From Nocardioides sp. Root240 (GTDB lineage Bacteria; Actinomycetota; Actinomycetes; Propionibacteriales; Nocardioidaceae): a stretch of 64,000 bases of DNA. The position numbers and the translations under genes are program-made. Location: contig NZ_LMIT01000012.1 in assembly GCF_001428825.1 (NCBI RefSeq), forward strand, positions 119,627-183,626. Direction: 5' to 3'. A model generated the notes under the pieces. The model was not told where the DNA came from and made no database searches. It worked only from the letters and a program-made list of their open reading frames with translations. Below are positions 46,425 to 54,574 of the stretch, one piece after another (position 1 is the stretch's first letter; each line of letters begins with the position of its first letter).

Positions 46425-46967
46425 TCAGCCCTTGATCTCGACCGACTCGATGACGACCGGCTCGACCGGCTTGTCGTTGCGGCCGGTCGGGACGGCGGCG
46501 ATCGCGTCGACGACGTCGCGCCCGGCCTGGTCGGCGACCTCACCGAAGATGGTGTGCTTGAAGTTCAGCCACGTGGTCGCGCCGACGGTGATGAAGAACT
46601 GCGAGCCGTTGGTGCCCGGGCCGGCGTTCGCCATCGCGAGCAGGTAGGGCTTGTCGAAGGTGAGCTCGGGGTGCGGCTCGTCCTTGAACTGGTAGCCGGG
46701 GCCGCCGGTGCCGATGCCGTCGGGGCAGCCGCCCTGGATCATGAAGCCGGGGATGATCCGGTGGAAGGTGCCGCCGTCGTAGAACGGGCCGCTGCCGGCG
46801 GAGCCGCCGCGACGGTCCGGGGTGTACGGGCCGTCGGGAGTGACCTCGACCGGGTTGCCCGTCGCCAGGCCGACGAAGCTCTTCACCGTCAGCGGTGCGT
46901 GGTTCGGGAACAGGTTGACCGTGATGTCGCCCTTGTTGGTCTTCAGGACGGCCTGCTGGTCTGCCAT
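46425..46967 (-). CDS. ppiA: peptidyl-prolyl cis-trans isomerase (cyclophilin)
   Basis: A 180-residue cytosolic cyclophilin. It shows YDGGTFHRIIPGFMIQGG (active-site Arg and Phe), MANAGPGTNGSQFFIT, and HTIFGEV. The insertion around DGPYTPDRRGGSAG is common in actinobacterial PpiA. In mycobacteria ppiA sits between gyrA and crgA, so the gene is in conserved context. The ATG at 46967 is the first Met giving the full fold. Confidence 0.95.
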   Translation of the reverse strand: MADQQAVLKTNKGDITVNLFPNHAPLTVKSFVGLATGNPVEVTPDGPYTPDRRGGSAGSGPFYDGGTFHRIIPGFMIQGGCPDGIGTGGPGYQFKDEPHPELTFDKPYLLAMANAGPGTNGSQFFITVGATTWLNFKHTIFGEVADQAGRDVVDAIAAVPTGRNDKPVEPVVIESVEIKG

Positions 46968-47113
46968 GGAGTGCCTCGTCTCATGAGCTCGTGGTCGATC
47001 GGCCGGTCCAGGATGACCGGCCACTGCTCGATCCTACGAGCACGCCCGAGGCTTGCGCCGTGGACCATGCTGGGAGCGGAGTTCCGTCCCGGCGAGCAGG
47101 AGGAGTGAGCAGG

Positions 47114-47242
47114 ATGAAGGTGCTGAAGAAGCTGGTGCTGGTGGGCCTGGTCGGCGCGGCCGTGGCCGCCGTCGCGAAGAAGCTGCAGGGCGGCGGCGCC
47201 TCCCAGTGGCAGTCCGCAGGTCCGGGTGGTCCGGGCGCCTGA
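47114..47242 (+). CDS. DLW-39-like small protein
   Basis: A 42-residue protein: MKVLKKLVLVGLVGAAVAAVAKKL then a Gly/Gln-rich tail containing W. One membrane helix near the N-terminus. Its size, helix and location beside ppiA recall the DLW-39 family of actinobacteria, whose function is unknown. AGGAGTGAGC precedes the ATG at good spacing. Confidence 0.7.
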   Translation: MKVLKKLVLVGLVGAAVAAVAKKLQGGGASQWQSAGPGGPGA

Positions 47243-47248
47243 GACCGG

Positions 47249-47608
47249 TCAGGTCCGGGCGAGCTCCGGGTGCTCCTCGCGCAGGCGGGCGGCCACCCGG
47301 TGCTCGACCCAGAAGATCAGGCCGGGGACCAGCCCGGCGATGAGGAGCAGCGCGAGCTGCGGCAGCGACCACCGCGCGGCGGTGCTGAGCAGGAACGCCA
47401 CGACCACGTAGGCGATGTAGATGAAGCCGTGGAACATCCAGATCCAGGCGAAGTCCTCGCCGAACTGCTGCAGGTCGGAGCCGACCGCCCACGAGTCCGC
47501 AGCGATGATGTGGTGCCCGTACTTGAGGAGCGCGTCCAGGGTGCCGACGAGCAGCAGGACGCCGACAACGAGCGCCAGCACGCGGTAGACGGGGAAGAGC
47601 TTGGTCAC
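47249..47608 (-). CDS. DUF3817 family membrane protein
   Basis: A 119-residue protein with three hydrophobic stretches (VYRVLALVVGVLLLVGTL, WMFHGFIYIAYVVVAFLL, LALLLIAGLVPGLIFWVEHRV). The HGFIYIAYVVVA and GLVPGLIFWVEHR blocks match DUF3817. Start GTG at 47608 overlaps the SURF1 stop by 4 nt. Function is unknown. Coupling with SURF1 suggests a respiratory link. Confidence 0.88.
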   Translation of the reverse strand: MTKLFPVYRVLALVVGVLLLVGTLDALLKYGHHIIAADSWAVGSDLQQFGEDFAWIWMFHGFIYIAYVVVAFLLSTAARWSLPQLALLLIAGLVPGLIFWVEHRVAARLREEHPELART

Positions 47609-48402
47609 GGCTCCGAGGGTACGGCCCCGCCCTCGGCGTCCTCGTCCGCGGCCTCCTCGAAGGGGGGCTGCGCCGTGGCCTCGCGCACATGGCGCCACCA
47701 GACGAACACGGCGAAGGCAGCGAAGACCCACCACTCGATCGCGTAGAGGATGTTGCGCAGGCCGGTGAACCGGCTCGCCGCGGGGAGCTGGTCGAGGTCG
47801 GCGGCGACCACGCCGGCGTCCGCGTCGCTGGGCAGCGTGGCGCGGGCGACCACGTAGGCGCCGTACAGGTCCTGGTCGTCGAGGAGCTGGACCAGGTCGG
47901 CCACCCGCAGCCGTGGGATCACCCGGTCGTCGGGGTCGGTGTCGAGGTCCTCGGCCGACTCGGTCGGCTGCAGCCAGCCGGTCACCTCGACCTCGCCGGC
48001 CGGTGCGGCCGGGACGTCGTCGATCGGGGTGTCCGCCGGCACCCACCCCCGGACGACGGGCACGGCGGGCTGGTCGGCGGCCCCGACGCTCAGCGGCGTC
48101 ACGAGCCAGCGGCCCTCGGCACCGTCGGCACCGGTGCGGTCGGCAACCAGGACCGTGCCCTGGTCGAGGAAGGTGCCGCGCACCTCGACCGGACGACCCA
48201 GTCCGGCGGTCGGGAACGGGTCGTCGGGCCCGAGGACGTCGGTGATCGGGACCGGTGCGGCCTCGGTCAGGTCGACCTGCTCGGCCGCGCGCCGCTCCTG
48301 CCAGGCGTCGTACTGCCAGACGCCCATGCCGGCCGCGAAGCCGACGCACACGAGCGCGAGGAGGTGGGCGCCCCACAGCCGCACGCTCCACCATCGCACC
48401 AC
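47605..48402 (-). CDS. SURF1 family cytochrome oxidase assembly protein
   Basis: A 265-residue protein with two membrane helices: HLLALVCVGFAAGMGVWQYDAWQERR at the start, and NILYAIEWWVFAAFAVFVWW near 225-245. It has the typical VEVRGTFLDQG, RTGADGAEGRWLVTPL and VVRGWVPA blocks between them. It aids heme insertion into aa3 oxidase. It starts with GTG at 48402. No cox genes are in the window. Confidence 0.92.
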   Translation of the reverse strand: MVRWWSVRLWGAHLLALVCVGFAAGMGVWQYDAWQERRAAEQVDLTEAAPVPITDVLGPDDPFPTAGLGRPVEVRGTFLDQGTVLVADRTGADGAEGRWLVTPLSVGAADQPAVPVVRGWVPADTPIDDVPAAPAGEVEVTGWLQPTESAEDLDTDPDDRVIPRLRVADLVQLLDDQDLYGAYVVARATLPSDADAGVVAADLDQLPAASRFTGLRNILYAIEWWVFAAFAVFVWWRHVREATAQPPFEEAADEDAEGGAVPSEP

Positions 48403-48453
48403 CCCTGCAGCCTACGAGCGCCGTCGCGGTCCGGCGGCATCGGCCCGTCCAAC

Positions 48454-48494
48454 TGGTATGACCACTTGACCATCGGGCCAGCCCGTCGTACGGT
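48454..48494 (+). promoter_or_regulatory. GntR operator and sigma-70-like promoter
   Basis: TGGTATGACCA (48454-48464) fits the FadR-subfamily consensus TnGTnnnACnA. TTGACC (48466-48471), 17 bp, TACGGT (48489-48494) is a well-spaced promoter. The ATG at 48502 is 7 nt after the -10, giving a leaderless message. The arrangement predicts autorepression. Confidence 0.7.
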
Positions 48495-48501
48495 CGTCGG
48501 C

Positions 48502-49233
48502 ATGGCACTGCGACCCGTGACCCGCCGCTCCGTGGCCGACCAGGTCTTCGACCAGGTCCTCGACGACGTCCTCGACGGCGAGCTCGCCGTCGGTGAGCCG
48601 CTGCCCAGCGAGCGCCGCCTCGCCGAGGTGCTCGGCATCTCCCGCCCCGCCGTCCGCGAGGCGCTGCAGCGGATCGCCCAGACCGGGCTCGTGGAGGTGC
48701 GCCACGGCGGCGCCACCATGGTCCGCGACTTCCGGCGCTCCGCGGGCCTGGACCTGCTGCCCCGGCTGCTGGTGCGCGGGGGCCGGCTCGACGCGGCCGT
48801 CGCGCGCAGCGTCGTCGAGGCCCGGGCCGAGGTCGGTCCCGGCATCGCCGCCAGGGCCGCCGAGCGGGGCGGCCCGGTCCTCGCGGCCGCCCTCGACCGG
48901 GTGATCGAGGAGCTCGCCGCCACCGACGACACCGTCCGGTGGCAGGAGCTCGCCCTCGACTACTGGGACCTACTGGTCGACGGCGCCGACTCCCTCGTCT
49001 TCCGGCTGATGTTCAACAGCCTGCGCACCGCCTACGAACCCGCCCTGCCCGTGCTCGCCGCCGTCCTCGGCGAGGAGGTCGGCCAGGTCGAGCCCTACCG
49101 GATGCTCGCCGCCGCGGTCCGCGCCGGCGACGCCGCCACCGCCCGCGCCGCCGCGGCCCGGGTGCTGACCCCGACCGCGGACGCCCTGCTCGCGGCGTTC
49201 GCCGCCCTGGAGACCACGGAGGAGAGCCGATGA
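48502..49233 (+). CDS. GntR/FadR-family transcriptional regulator
   Basis: A 243-residue regulator. The N-terminal winged helix (SVADQVFDQVLDDVLDGELAVGEPLPSERRLAEVLGISRPAVREALQRIA) is followed by an FCD/FadR-type helical domain. FadR-like proteins bind acyl-CoA or small acids. The stop overlaps the start of the hydroxylase gene (ATGA), so the regulated target is probably that gene. A canonical operator lies upstream (48454). Confidence 0.92.
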   Translation: MALRPVTRRSVADQVFDQVLDDVLDGELAVGEPLPSERRLAEVLGISRPAVREALQRIAQTGLVEVRHGGATMVRDFRRSAGLDLLPRLLVRGGRLDAAVARSVVEARAEVGPGIAARAAERGGPVLAAALDRVIEELAATDDTVRWQELALDYWDLLVDGADSLVFRLMFNSLRTAYEPALPVLAAVLGEEVGQVEPYRMLAAAVRAGDAATARAAAARVLTPTADALLAAFAALETTEESR

Positions 49234-49964
49234 GCCCGCGCGAGGTGCACGCCGCCCAGCAGGTCGCCGCCGACGAGGCGCGCCTCGACGGGAAGTACGT
49301 CGGCGAGAGGTCCGCCGGTCGTCGTACCAACGCCACGATGGCGCAGGTCGTCGTCGAGTTCTGGAAGCACCCCAGCCCCTACCTGCTCGGCACCGTGATC
49401 GTCGGCGCGCTCGTCGGCCGGGTCCTGTCGGGCCCGGGATCGTGGTGGGAGCTGGCGATCCCGGTCGGGCTCGTCGCGATCCTGCCCTTCGTCGAGTGGG
49501 GCATCCACGTCGGCATCCTGCACTGGAAGCCGCGCAAGGTCGCCGGCCTCACAGTCGACCCGCTGCTATCGCGCAAGCACCGCGCCCACCACAGCAACCC
49601 CCGCGAGATCCCGCTGGTGTTCATCCCGTGGCAGGTCTCGCTGTACCTCGCGCCGCTCAACGTCCTCGTCTGGTGGCTGGTGATGCCGACGACCTCCTCG
49701 ATGTTCACGATGCTGCTGTCGGTCTACGTGATCATGGCGACCTACGAGTGGACCCACTACCTGCTGCACAGCGACTACCGGCCGAAGTCGGCGGCGTACC
49801 GCAAGATCTGGCGCAACCACCGGCTGCACCACTACAAGAGCGAGCACTACTGGTTCACCGTCACCAGTGCCGGTACGGCGGACCGGCTCCTCGGCACCGC
49901 CCCGGACCCGAGCACGGTGCCCACGTCCCCCACCGTCCAGCGGCTGCACGACCTGTCCCTGTAG
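49230..49964 (+). CDS. sterol desaturase / fatty acid hydroxylase family protein
   Basis: A 244-residue membrane enzyme with the histidine clusters of the family: RKHRAHHSNP (HxxHH), HYLLHSDY (H-x4-H), and RLHHYKSEHYW. Four hydrophobic stretches flank them. It would use a di-iron centre to hydroxylate or desaturate a lipid such as a carotenoid or fatty acid. The substrate is not certain. It is cotranscribed with the GntR regulator. Confidence 0.9.
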   Translation: MSPREVHAAQQVAADEARLDGKYVGERSAGRRTNATMAQVVVEFWKHPSPYLLGTVIVGALVGRVLSGPGSWWELAIPVGLVAILPFVEWGIHVGILHWKPRKVAGLTVDPLLSRKHRAHHSNPREIPLVFIPWQVSLYLAPLNVLVWWLVMPTTSSMFTMLLSVYVIMATYEWTHYLLHSDYRPKSAAYRKIWRNHRLHHYKSEHYWFTVTSAGTADRLLGTAPDPSTVPTSPTVQRLHDLSL

Positions 49965-50019
49965 GAAATCCTGCTGCGGTAGGTATCGCTCCGGCCCCGG
50001 TCCTGTGAGGATCGGGGCC

Positions 50020-50790
50020 GTGCGCATCCACCACCTCAACTGCGCGACCATGCGGCCGGCCCTCGCGCCGCCGATGGTCGCCCACGTCCTGCTCCTCGAG
50101 CGCGCCGACGGCCTGGTCCTCGTCGACACCGGCTTCGGCACCGGCGACCTCGCCGACAAGGGCCGTCTCGGCCGGCCCTTCCTCCTCGCCGTCCGGCCGG
50201 CACTGGACGCCGGCGAGACCGCCGTCGCCCAGGTGCGGGCCCTGGGTCACGACCCGGCCGACGTCACCGACATCGTGCTCACGCACCTCGACCTCGACCA
50301 CGCGGGCGGGATCGGCGACTTCCCGAACGCGCGGATCCACGTGCACGCCACCGAGCTCGGCGCCGCGAAGCATCCGTCGATGCGGGAGAAGGCGCGCTAC
50401 GTCCAGGGCCAGTGGGCCCACCACCCGCTCTGGGTCGAGCACCGCGAGGGCGGCGACGACTGGTTCGGCTTCGCGTCGGTGAAGGCACTGGCGGACGACG
50501 TGCTCGTCGTACCCCTGCACGGGCACACGCGCGGCCACTCCGGCATCGCGGTGCGCGGGGACGACGGCCGCTGGCTGTTCCACGCCGGCGACGCGTTCTT
50601 CCACGGCGACCAGCTCGCCGACCCGCCGCGCTGCCCGGCCTCGCTCGCGGCCTTCCAGCGGCTGATGGCCGTCGACAACCGCGCGCGGGTCGCGAACCTC
50701 GAGCGCCTGCAGGAGCTCGCGGGTGCGCACGGCGACGAGGTCACGATCTTCTGCGCCCACGACAAGGGGCAGTACGACGCGCTGCGCTGA
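50020..50790 (+). CDS. MBL-fold metallo-hydrolase
   Basis: A 256-residue hydrolase with the zinc motif THLDLDHAGG (HxDxDH), later His in PLHGHTRGHSG, Asp in LFHAGDAFF, and His in FCAHDKGQ. It belongs to the lactonase/glyoxalase-like branch. The substrate is unknown. GTG at 50020 follows GAGGATCGGGG. An in-frame GTG at 50005 is possible. Confidence 0.9.
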   Translation: MRIHHLNCATMRPALAPPMVAHVLLLERADGLVLVDTGFGTGDLADKGRLGRPFLLAVRPALDAGETAVAQVRALGHDPADVTDIVLTHLDLDHAGGIGDFPNARIHVHATELGAAKHPSMREKARYVQGQWAHHPLWVEHREGGDDWFGFASVKALADDVLVVPLHGHTRGHSGIAVRGDDGRWLFHAGDAFFHGDQLADPPRCPASLAAFQRLMAVDNRARVANLERLQELAGAHGDEVTIFCAHDKGQYDALR

Positions 50791-50797
50791 ACCCTCA

Positions 50798-50842
50798 CCG
50801 CTGGTTGAGGTGCGCCAGCGCCCGTCGCACCTCAGCCAGCGG
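50798..50842. repeat. REP-like hairpin, also convergent terminator
   Basis: Arms 50798-50814 and 50826-50842 pair over 17 bp with one G-T-type mismatch, loop 11. It shares GGTTGAGGTGCG with the 45347-45479 repeats. It overlaps the last codons of the leftward lipoprotein gene. Confidence 0.75.
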
Positions 50843-51806
50843 AGACGCCGAGGCTCCGGCAGACCGCGAAGGGCAGCTGCCGGGTGCGCGTCAGCTCGGC
50901 TGCCGCGGCCGGGTCACTGATCGTGTAGCCGAGCCGGCCGGTCGACGGGTCGGCGACGCCGCGGCTCATCACCACCCCGAAGTCCGGGTCGGTCGGGGGC
51001 ATCACCTCGGCCACGCGGACCCGGTCGAAGGCGTCCGCGCGCTTCGGGCCGAGCTGGACGGTGGCCAGCTCGGCGCCGAGGGCGACCGAGTAGGCGTCCA
51101 GCTCGTCGAGCGCGCGCAGCGCGGCGGCGGGCGCCTCGGCGAGCTGGGCCTGCATGCCCGCGCCGAAGACGTCGTCGAAGTCCAGGCAGGACCGGTCGAC
51201 GAAGGTCGAGATCGCCTCGCGGCCGACCAGGGACTGCACGATCGGCTCGACGCCCCACGACGCCTCGGTGTCGGGCAGGGCGGCGGAGGTGACCAGGTGG
51301 CGGTCGGCGTCGACGACCGCGCCCTCGAGCGGACCGATGCCGGCCCTGACCGCGCGCTGGACGGCGGCCATCGCGACGTCGTCGGCGAAGGCGATCACCC
51401 AGCCCGACGCACCGCCGGCGTACGACGCCTCCCACGCGACGTCGTCCTGGCCGAAGCCGAAGTCCGCGCGCAGCCGGGCATCCACGGGGCGGAGCAGGCC
51501 GGTGGAGAGCGCGTCGCTACGGGCCGCGCGGGCCCAGAAGCGGGTGCGCTGCGGGTCCGGGCTGGCGCTGTCGAGCGAGGCGAACCCGAGGACCAGGCGC
51601 AGCTGGTCGAAGTCGGTGACGGTGAGGGTGGTGGCGTCCTCGGGCACGAGCGAGAGGACCGCGGCGGACGGCTCGAGGGAGGCGTCGTACTCCGTGACGA
51701 CCGCCTCGGGGGCCGGCGCCTCCTGGTAGACCGGCTTCGGATCGCTGCTGCACGCACTGACCAGCAACGCGCACGCCAGCACCACGCTGGACCGGGCTCC
51801 CCTCAC
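50832..51806 (-). CDS. hypothetical lipoprotein
   Basis: A 324-residue protein with signal peptide and lipobox LVSAC (about residue 19), then a mixed alpha/beta domain I do not recognise. Two cysteines far apart (SCLDF near 206 and AVCRS near 315) may form a disulfide. The 3' end runs into a REP-like hairpin. GTG start at 51806. Confidence 0.75.
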   Translation of the reverse strand: MRGARSSVVLACALLVSACSSDPKPVYQEAPAPEAVVTEYDASLEPSAAVLSLVPEDATTLTVTDFDQLRLVLGFASLDSASPDPQRTRFWARAARSDALSTGLLRPVDARLRADFGFGQDDVAWEASYAGGASGWVIAFADDVAMAAVQRAVRAGIGPLEGAVVDADRHLVTSAALPDTEASWGVEPIVQSLVGREAISTFVDRSCLDFDDVFGAGMQAQLAEAPAAALRALDELDAYSVALGAELATVQLGPKRADAFDRVRVAEVMPPTDPDFGVVMSRGVADPSTGRLGYTISDPAAAAELTRTRQLPFAVCRSLGVSAG

Positions 51807-51857
51807 GGCGCTGAGTCTGCCATGAGGAGAGCCCGGCGGAGGCTCGCGAAGCGCCGG

Positions 51858-53495
51858 TCAGCGTCCGGTGGCCTGTGCCTCCTGCAGTCCGGCACGCAGC
51901 ACGGCCGGCATCCGGTCACCGGTCACCGTCGCGGCCCGGCGCTGCAGGGCGGCGGCCGGCTCCGGCTCGGGAGCGGGCACCGGGTCGCACAGCTGGTCGC
52001 TGTGGTTGCCCGGACGGCGCCGCGGCAGCTCACCGGTGTCGAGGTAGCGCGCGATGGTGTCGTCGGTGCACGCGATGCCCGACAGCGAGCCCGAGTGGGT
52101 GGTGCCGCCGACCCCCTCGATGAGGTACGACGAGGGGAACGCCTTGCGCGTGGCGATCGCCCCGGAGAAGACGGTCGCCGCGTCGTTGGTCTCGCCGATC
52201 ATCAGGATCCGCGAGGTGACCTGGCGTCCGCTGACCTGGATCGCGGTCCGCGACGGCGCCGGCCAGTTGAGGCAGGGCGCGTTGTACCAGGTGTTGCCCC
52301 ACGTCAGGAACGGGTGCTTGCGGTGGATCCGCCACGCGTCGCGCTCGGTCCTGCGCCATCCGGGCCAGACCGCGTCGGTGCACTGGACGCCGTTGTAGAC
52401 CGCGAAGCCGTTGTCGTCGCCCGGGCCGCCGTAGTTGGCCAGGATGTCGGCGCCGTCGCCGGTCTTCACGAGCTTGGCGTAGGCCTCGCCGAGGCCGACC
52501 CAGTCGTAGACGTAGTAGCCCGCGCTGAGCATGACGTCGTCGAGCTCGTCGGGACCGAGCTGGCCACCGGCCGCCGGGGTCGCGTCCAGCTGGCGGCGCA
52601 GCTGGTAGTAGCCGCGCTTGATCGCGCGCCAGTCGGTGCCGAGGCCGAAGGCCGTGTCGTGGGCGGCCATCCACTTCCAGTAGGTGTCGAGGTTCTTGTC
52701 GAACTGCACGTTCTGGTCGAGGTTGGCCTCGTAGAAGGCGTTGTCGGCGTTGAGCACGCCGTCCCACACCATCTTGCCGACCTGCTTCGGGAAGAGCGTC
52801 GCGTAGACCTGGCCGAGGTAGGTGCCGTAGGAGAAGCCGTAGTAGTTGAGCTTCTCCTGGCCGGCCGCCTTGCGCAGGCTGTCGAGGTCGCGGGCGACGT
52901 CGGTGGTGTGCAGGTGGCCGAGGAGCTCCTTGGCGTCGGCGTCCTTGCACGCGTCGGCGTAGTCGCGGGTGGTCGTGCGCCACCACGCCTTGTCGGCCGC
53001 ACGCACGGGCACGTAGTTGGGCCGGTCGTAGCCGGCGCCCGGGTAGTCCGGGTCGCAGCTGAGCGAGGGCTCGCTGCTCCCGACGCCGCGCGGGTCGAAG
53101 CCGTACCAGTCGAACTTCGCGCCGACGCCGTCCGGGATCGCGCCGCCGAGGATGGAGTAGATCAGGCCGGAGCCACCGGGACCGCCGGGGTTGACCGCGA
53201 TCATGCCCTTGTAGTCGGGGTCGGTGTGCAGCTTGCGGCTCACCGCGATGTGGATCTTGTCGCCGCCGGGCTTCGCGTAGTCGAGGGGAACCTCGAGCAT
53301 CGCGCACTCCGCACCGGCCGCCTTGAGCCGGGCGCTCGCGCACTCGCCCCACGCCGGCGCGGGAGGTGTGTACGACGGCAGGCCGTGCGACTTGTCCTTG
53401 CCCTGGGCGGTCGGGGCCGCCGTACCGTTCGCCGCCGGGACCACCAGGGCCGCTGCGGTCAGGCCTGACGCGATGATCGTCAGTGCTCTCTTCAC
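51858..53495 (-). CDS. secreted alpha/beta hydrolase, TAP-like tripeptidyl aminopeptidase family
   Basis: A 545-residue exported hydrolase. The signal peptide is KRALTIIASGLTAAALVVPAANGTAA. It then has MIAVNPGGPGGSGL, DPRGVGSSEP, nucleophile in YYGFSYGTYLG (GxSxG), and a C-terminal TAP-like domain ending in the GGTTHSG catalytic His. This matches SlpD/E and TAP proteases that release tripeptides in Streptomyces. GTG at 53495 is preceded by GGAGGG. A short ATG frame at 53503 stops after three codons. Confidence 0.9.
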   Translation of the reverse strand: MKRALTIIASGLTAAALVVPAANGTAAPTAQGKDKSHGLPSYTPPAPAWGECASARLKAAGAECAMLEVPLDYAKPGGDKIHIAVSRKLHTDPDYKGMIAVNPGGPGGSGLIYSILGGAIPDGVGAKFDWYGFDPRGVGSSEPSLSCDPDYPGAGYDRPNYVPVRAADKAWWRTTTRDYADACKDADAKELLGHLHTTDVARDLDSLRKAAGQEKLNYYGFSYGTYLGQVYATLFPKQVGKMVWDGVLNADNAFYEANLDQNVQFDKNLDTYWKWMAAHDTAFGLGTDWRAIKRGYYQLRRQLDATPAAGGQLGPDELDDVMLSAGYYVYDWVGLGEAYAKLVKTGDGADILANYGGPGDDNGFAVYNGVQCTDAVWPGWRRTERDAWRIHRKHPFLTWGNTWYNAPCLNWPAPSRTAIQVSGRQVTSRILMIGETNDAATVFSGAIATRKAFPSSYLIEGVGGTTHSGSLSGIACTDDTIARYLDTGELPRRRPGNHSDQLCDPVPAPEPEPAAALQRRAATVTGDRMPAVLRAGLQEAQATGR

Positions 53496-53602
53496 GTGTT
53501 CATCCCTCCGAGTTGGGTCGTGCCGGGTGACCCGGCCGGATCCGACCCTGCCCCTTTCGGACGCGGGCGTCCACCCCCAAAACAGGAGATATTTCGGCGG
53601 AT

Positions 53603-54574
53603 TCAGCTCTTGACCGCAAGGGTGAGCGCGAATTCGCCCGGCTCGTCGGTCCACACCCGCGCGACCGCGAGGCCGGCCGTCTCCAGCTCGGCGGCGATCT
53701 TGCTGACGCGGAACTTCGTGGAGATCTCCACCCGCAGCTCCTCCCCCACCGCCAGGTCGAGCACGAGGTCGGCGCCCGGCAGCGTGATCCGCTGGGGCAC
53801 CTCGGAGCGCAGCCGCATGTCCATCCGCTCCATGTGGGCGTCCCAGAACGGGATGTAGGAGAAGCCGGCCTGGTCGAAGTCGCCGCCGAGCTCGCGGTTG
53901 AGGACGGTCAGCGAGTTGCGGATGAACGCCTCCGTCACGCCCTGGCTGTCGTCGTAGGCTGCGATGAGGCGGTCGGCGCTCTTGACCAGGTCGGTGCCCA
54001 GCAGCAGAGAGTCGCCGGGCTGGAGAAGGTCGGCGAGGGCACCGAGGAAGGCCTTGCGCTCCTCGAGGTAGAGGTTGCCGATCGTGCCGCCGAGGAAGGC
54101 GACCATCCGGCGGCCGCCCTGCGGCAGCTGCGCGAGGTGGAGGGTGAAGTCACCGACGACCGGGACCACCTCGAGGCCGGGGTAGGTGCCGGCGATCTGC
54201 TCCGCGGCGCTGCGCAGGGTCGCCTCGGACACGTCGACCGGCGCGAACCTCGCGAGCTGGCCCGTGCTCGTGAAGGCGTCCAGCAGCAGGCGGGTCTTCT
54301 CGCTGGTCCCGCTGCCGAGCTCGACCAGCGTCGTCGCGCCGCTCGCCGTGACGATCTCGTCGGCGTGCGCCTGGAGGATCGAGTGCTCGGCGGTGAAGGG
54401 GTAGTACTCCGGCAGCCGGGTGATCTCGTCGAACAGCGCCGAGCCGTGGTCGTCGTAGAGCCAGCGGGGCGGCAGGGTCCGCGGGTGGCGGGTCAGCCCG
54501 CGTCGTACGTCGTCGACCAGGCTGGCATCCGCCTGCTGCGCGGTCTCGGTGTCGGGCTCGTGGCGGGCGTTCAT
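53603..54574 (-). CDS. egtD: L-histidine N(alpha)-methyltransferase EgtD
   Basis: A 323-residue SAM methyltransferase. It has LPEYYPFTAEHSIL near the N-terminus, LVELGSGTSEKTRLLL as the SAM loop, and FLGGTIGNL plus LLLGTDLVK typical of EgtD. It trimethylates His to hercynine, the first step to ergothioneine. The ATG overlaps the EgtB stop (ATGA). No EgtA, EgtC or EgtE is seen in the window. Confidence 0.95.
   Translation of the reverse strand: MNARHEPDTETAQQADASLVDDVRRGLTRHPRTLPPRWLYDDHGSALFDEITRLPEYYPFTAEHSILQAHADEIVTASGATTLVELGSGTSEKTRLLLDAFTSTGQLARFAPVDVSEATLRSAAEQIAGTYPGLEVVPVVGDFTLHLAQLPQGGRRMVAFLGGTIGNLYLEERKAFLGALADLLQPGDSLLLGTDLVKSADRLIAAYDDSQGVTEAFIRNSLTVLNRELGGDFDQAGFSYIPFWDAHMERMDMRLRSEVPQRITLPGADLVLDLAVGEELRVEISTKFRVSKIAAELETAGLAVARVWTDEPGEFALTLAVKS

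Noticed and set aside
50412..53468. A very long open frame on the plus strand (about 1000 codons)
   Set aside because: It runs antisense to the lipoprotein and TAP-like hydrolase genes and reads Arg/Val/Gly/Ala-rich text without domains. It is a high-GC artefact.
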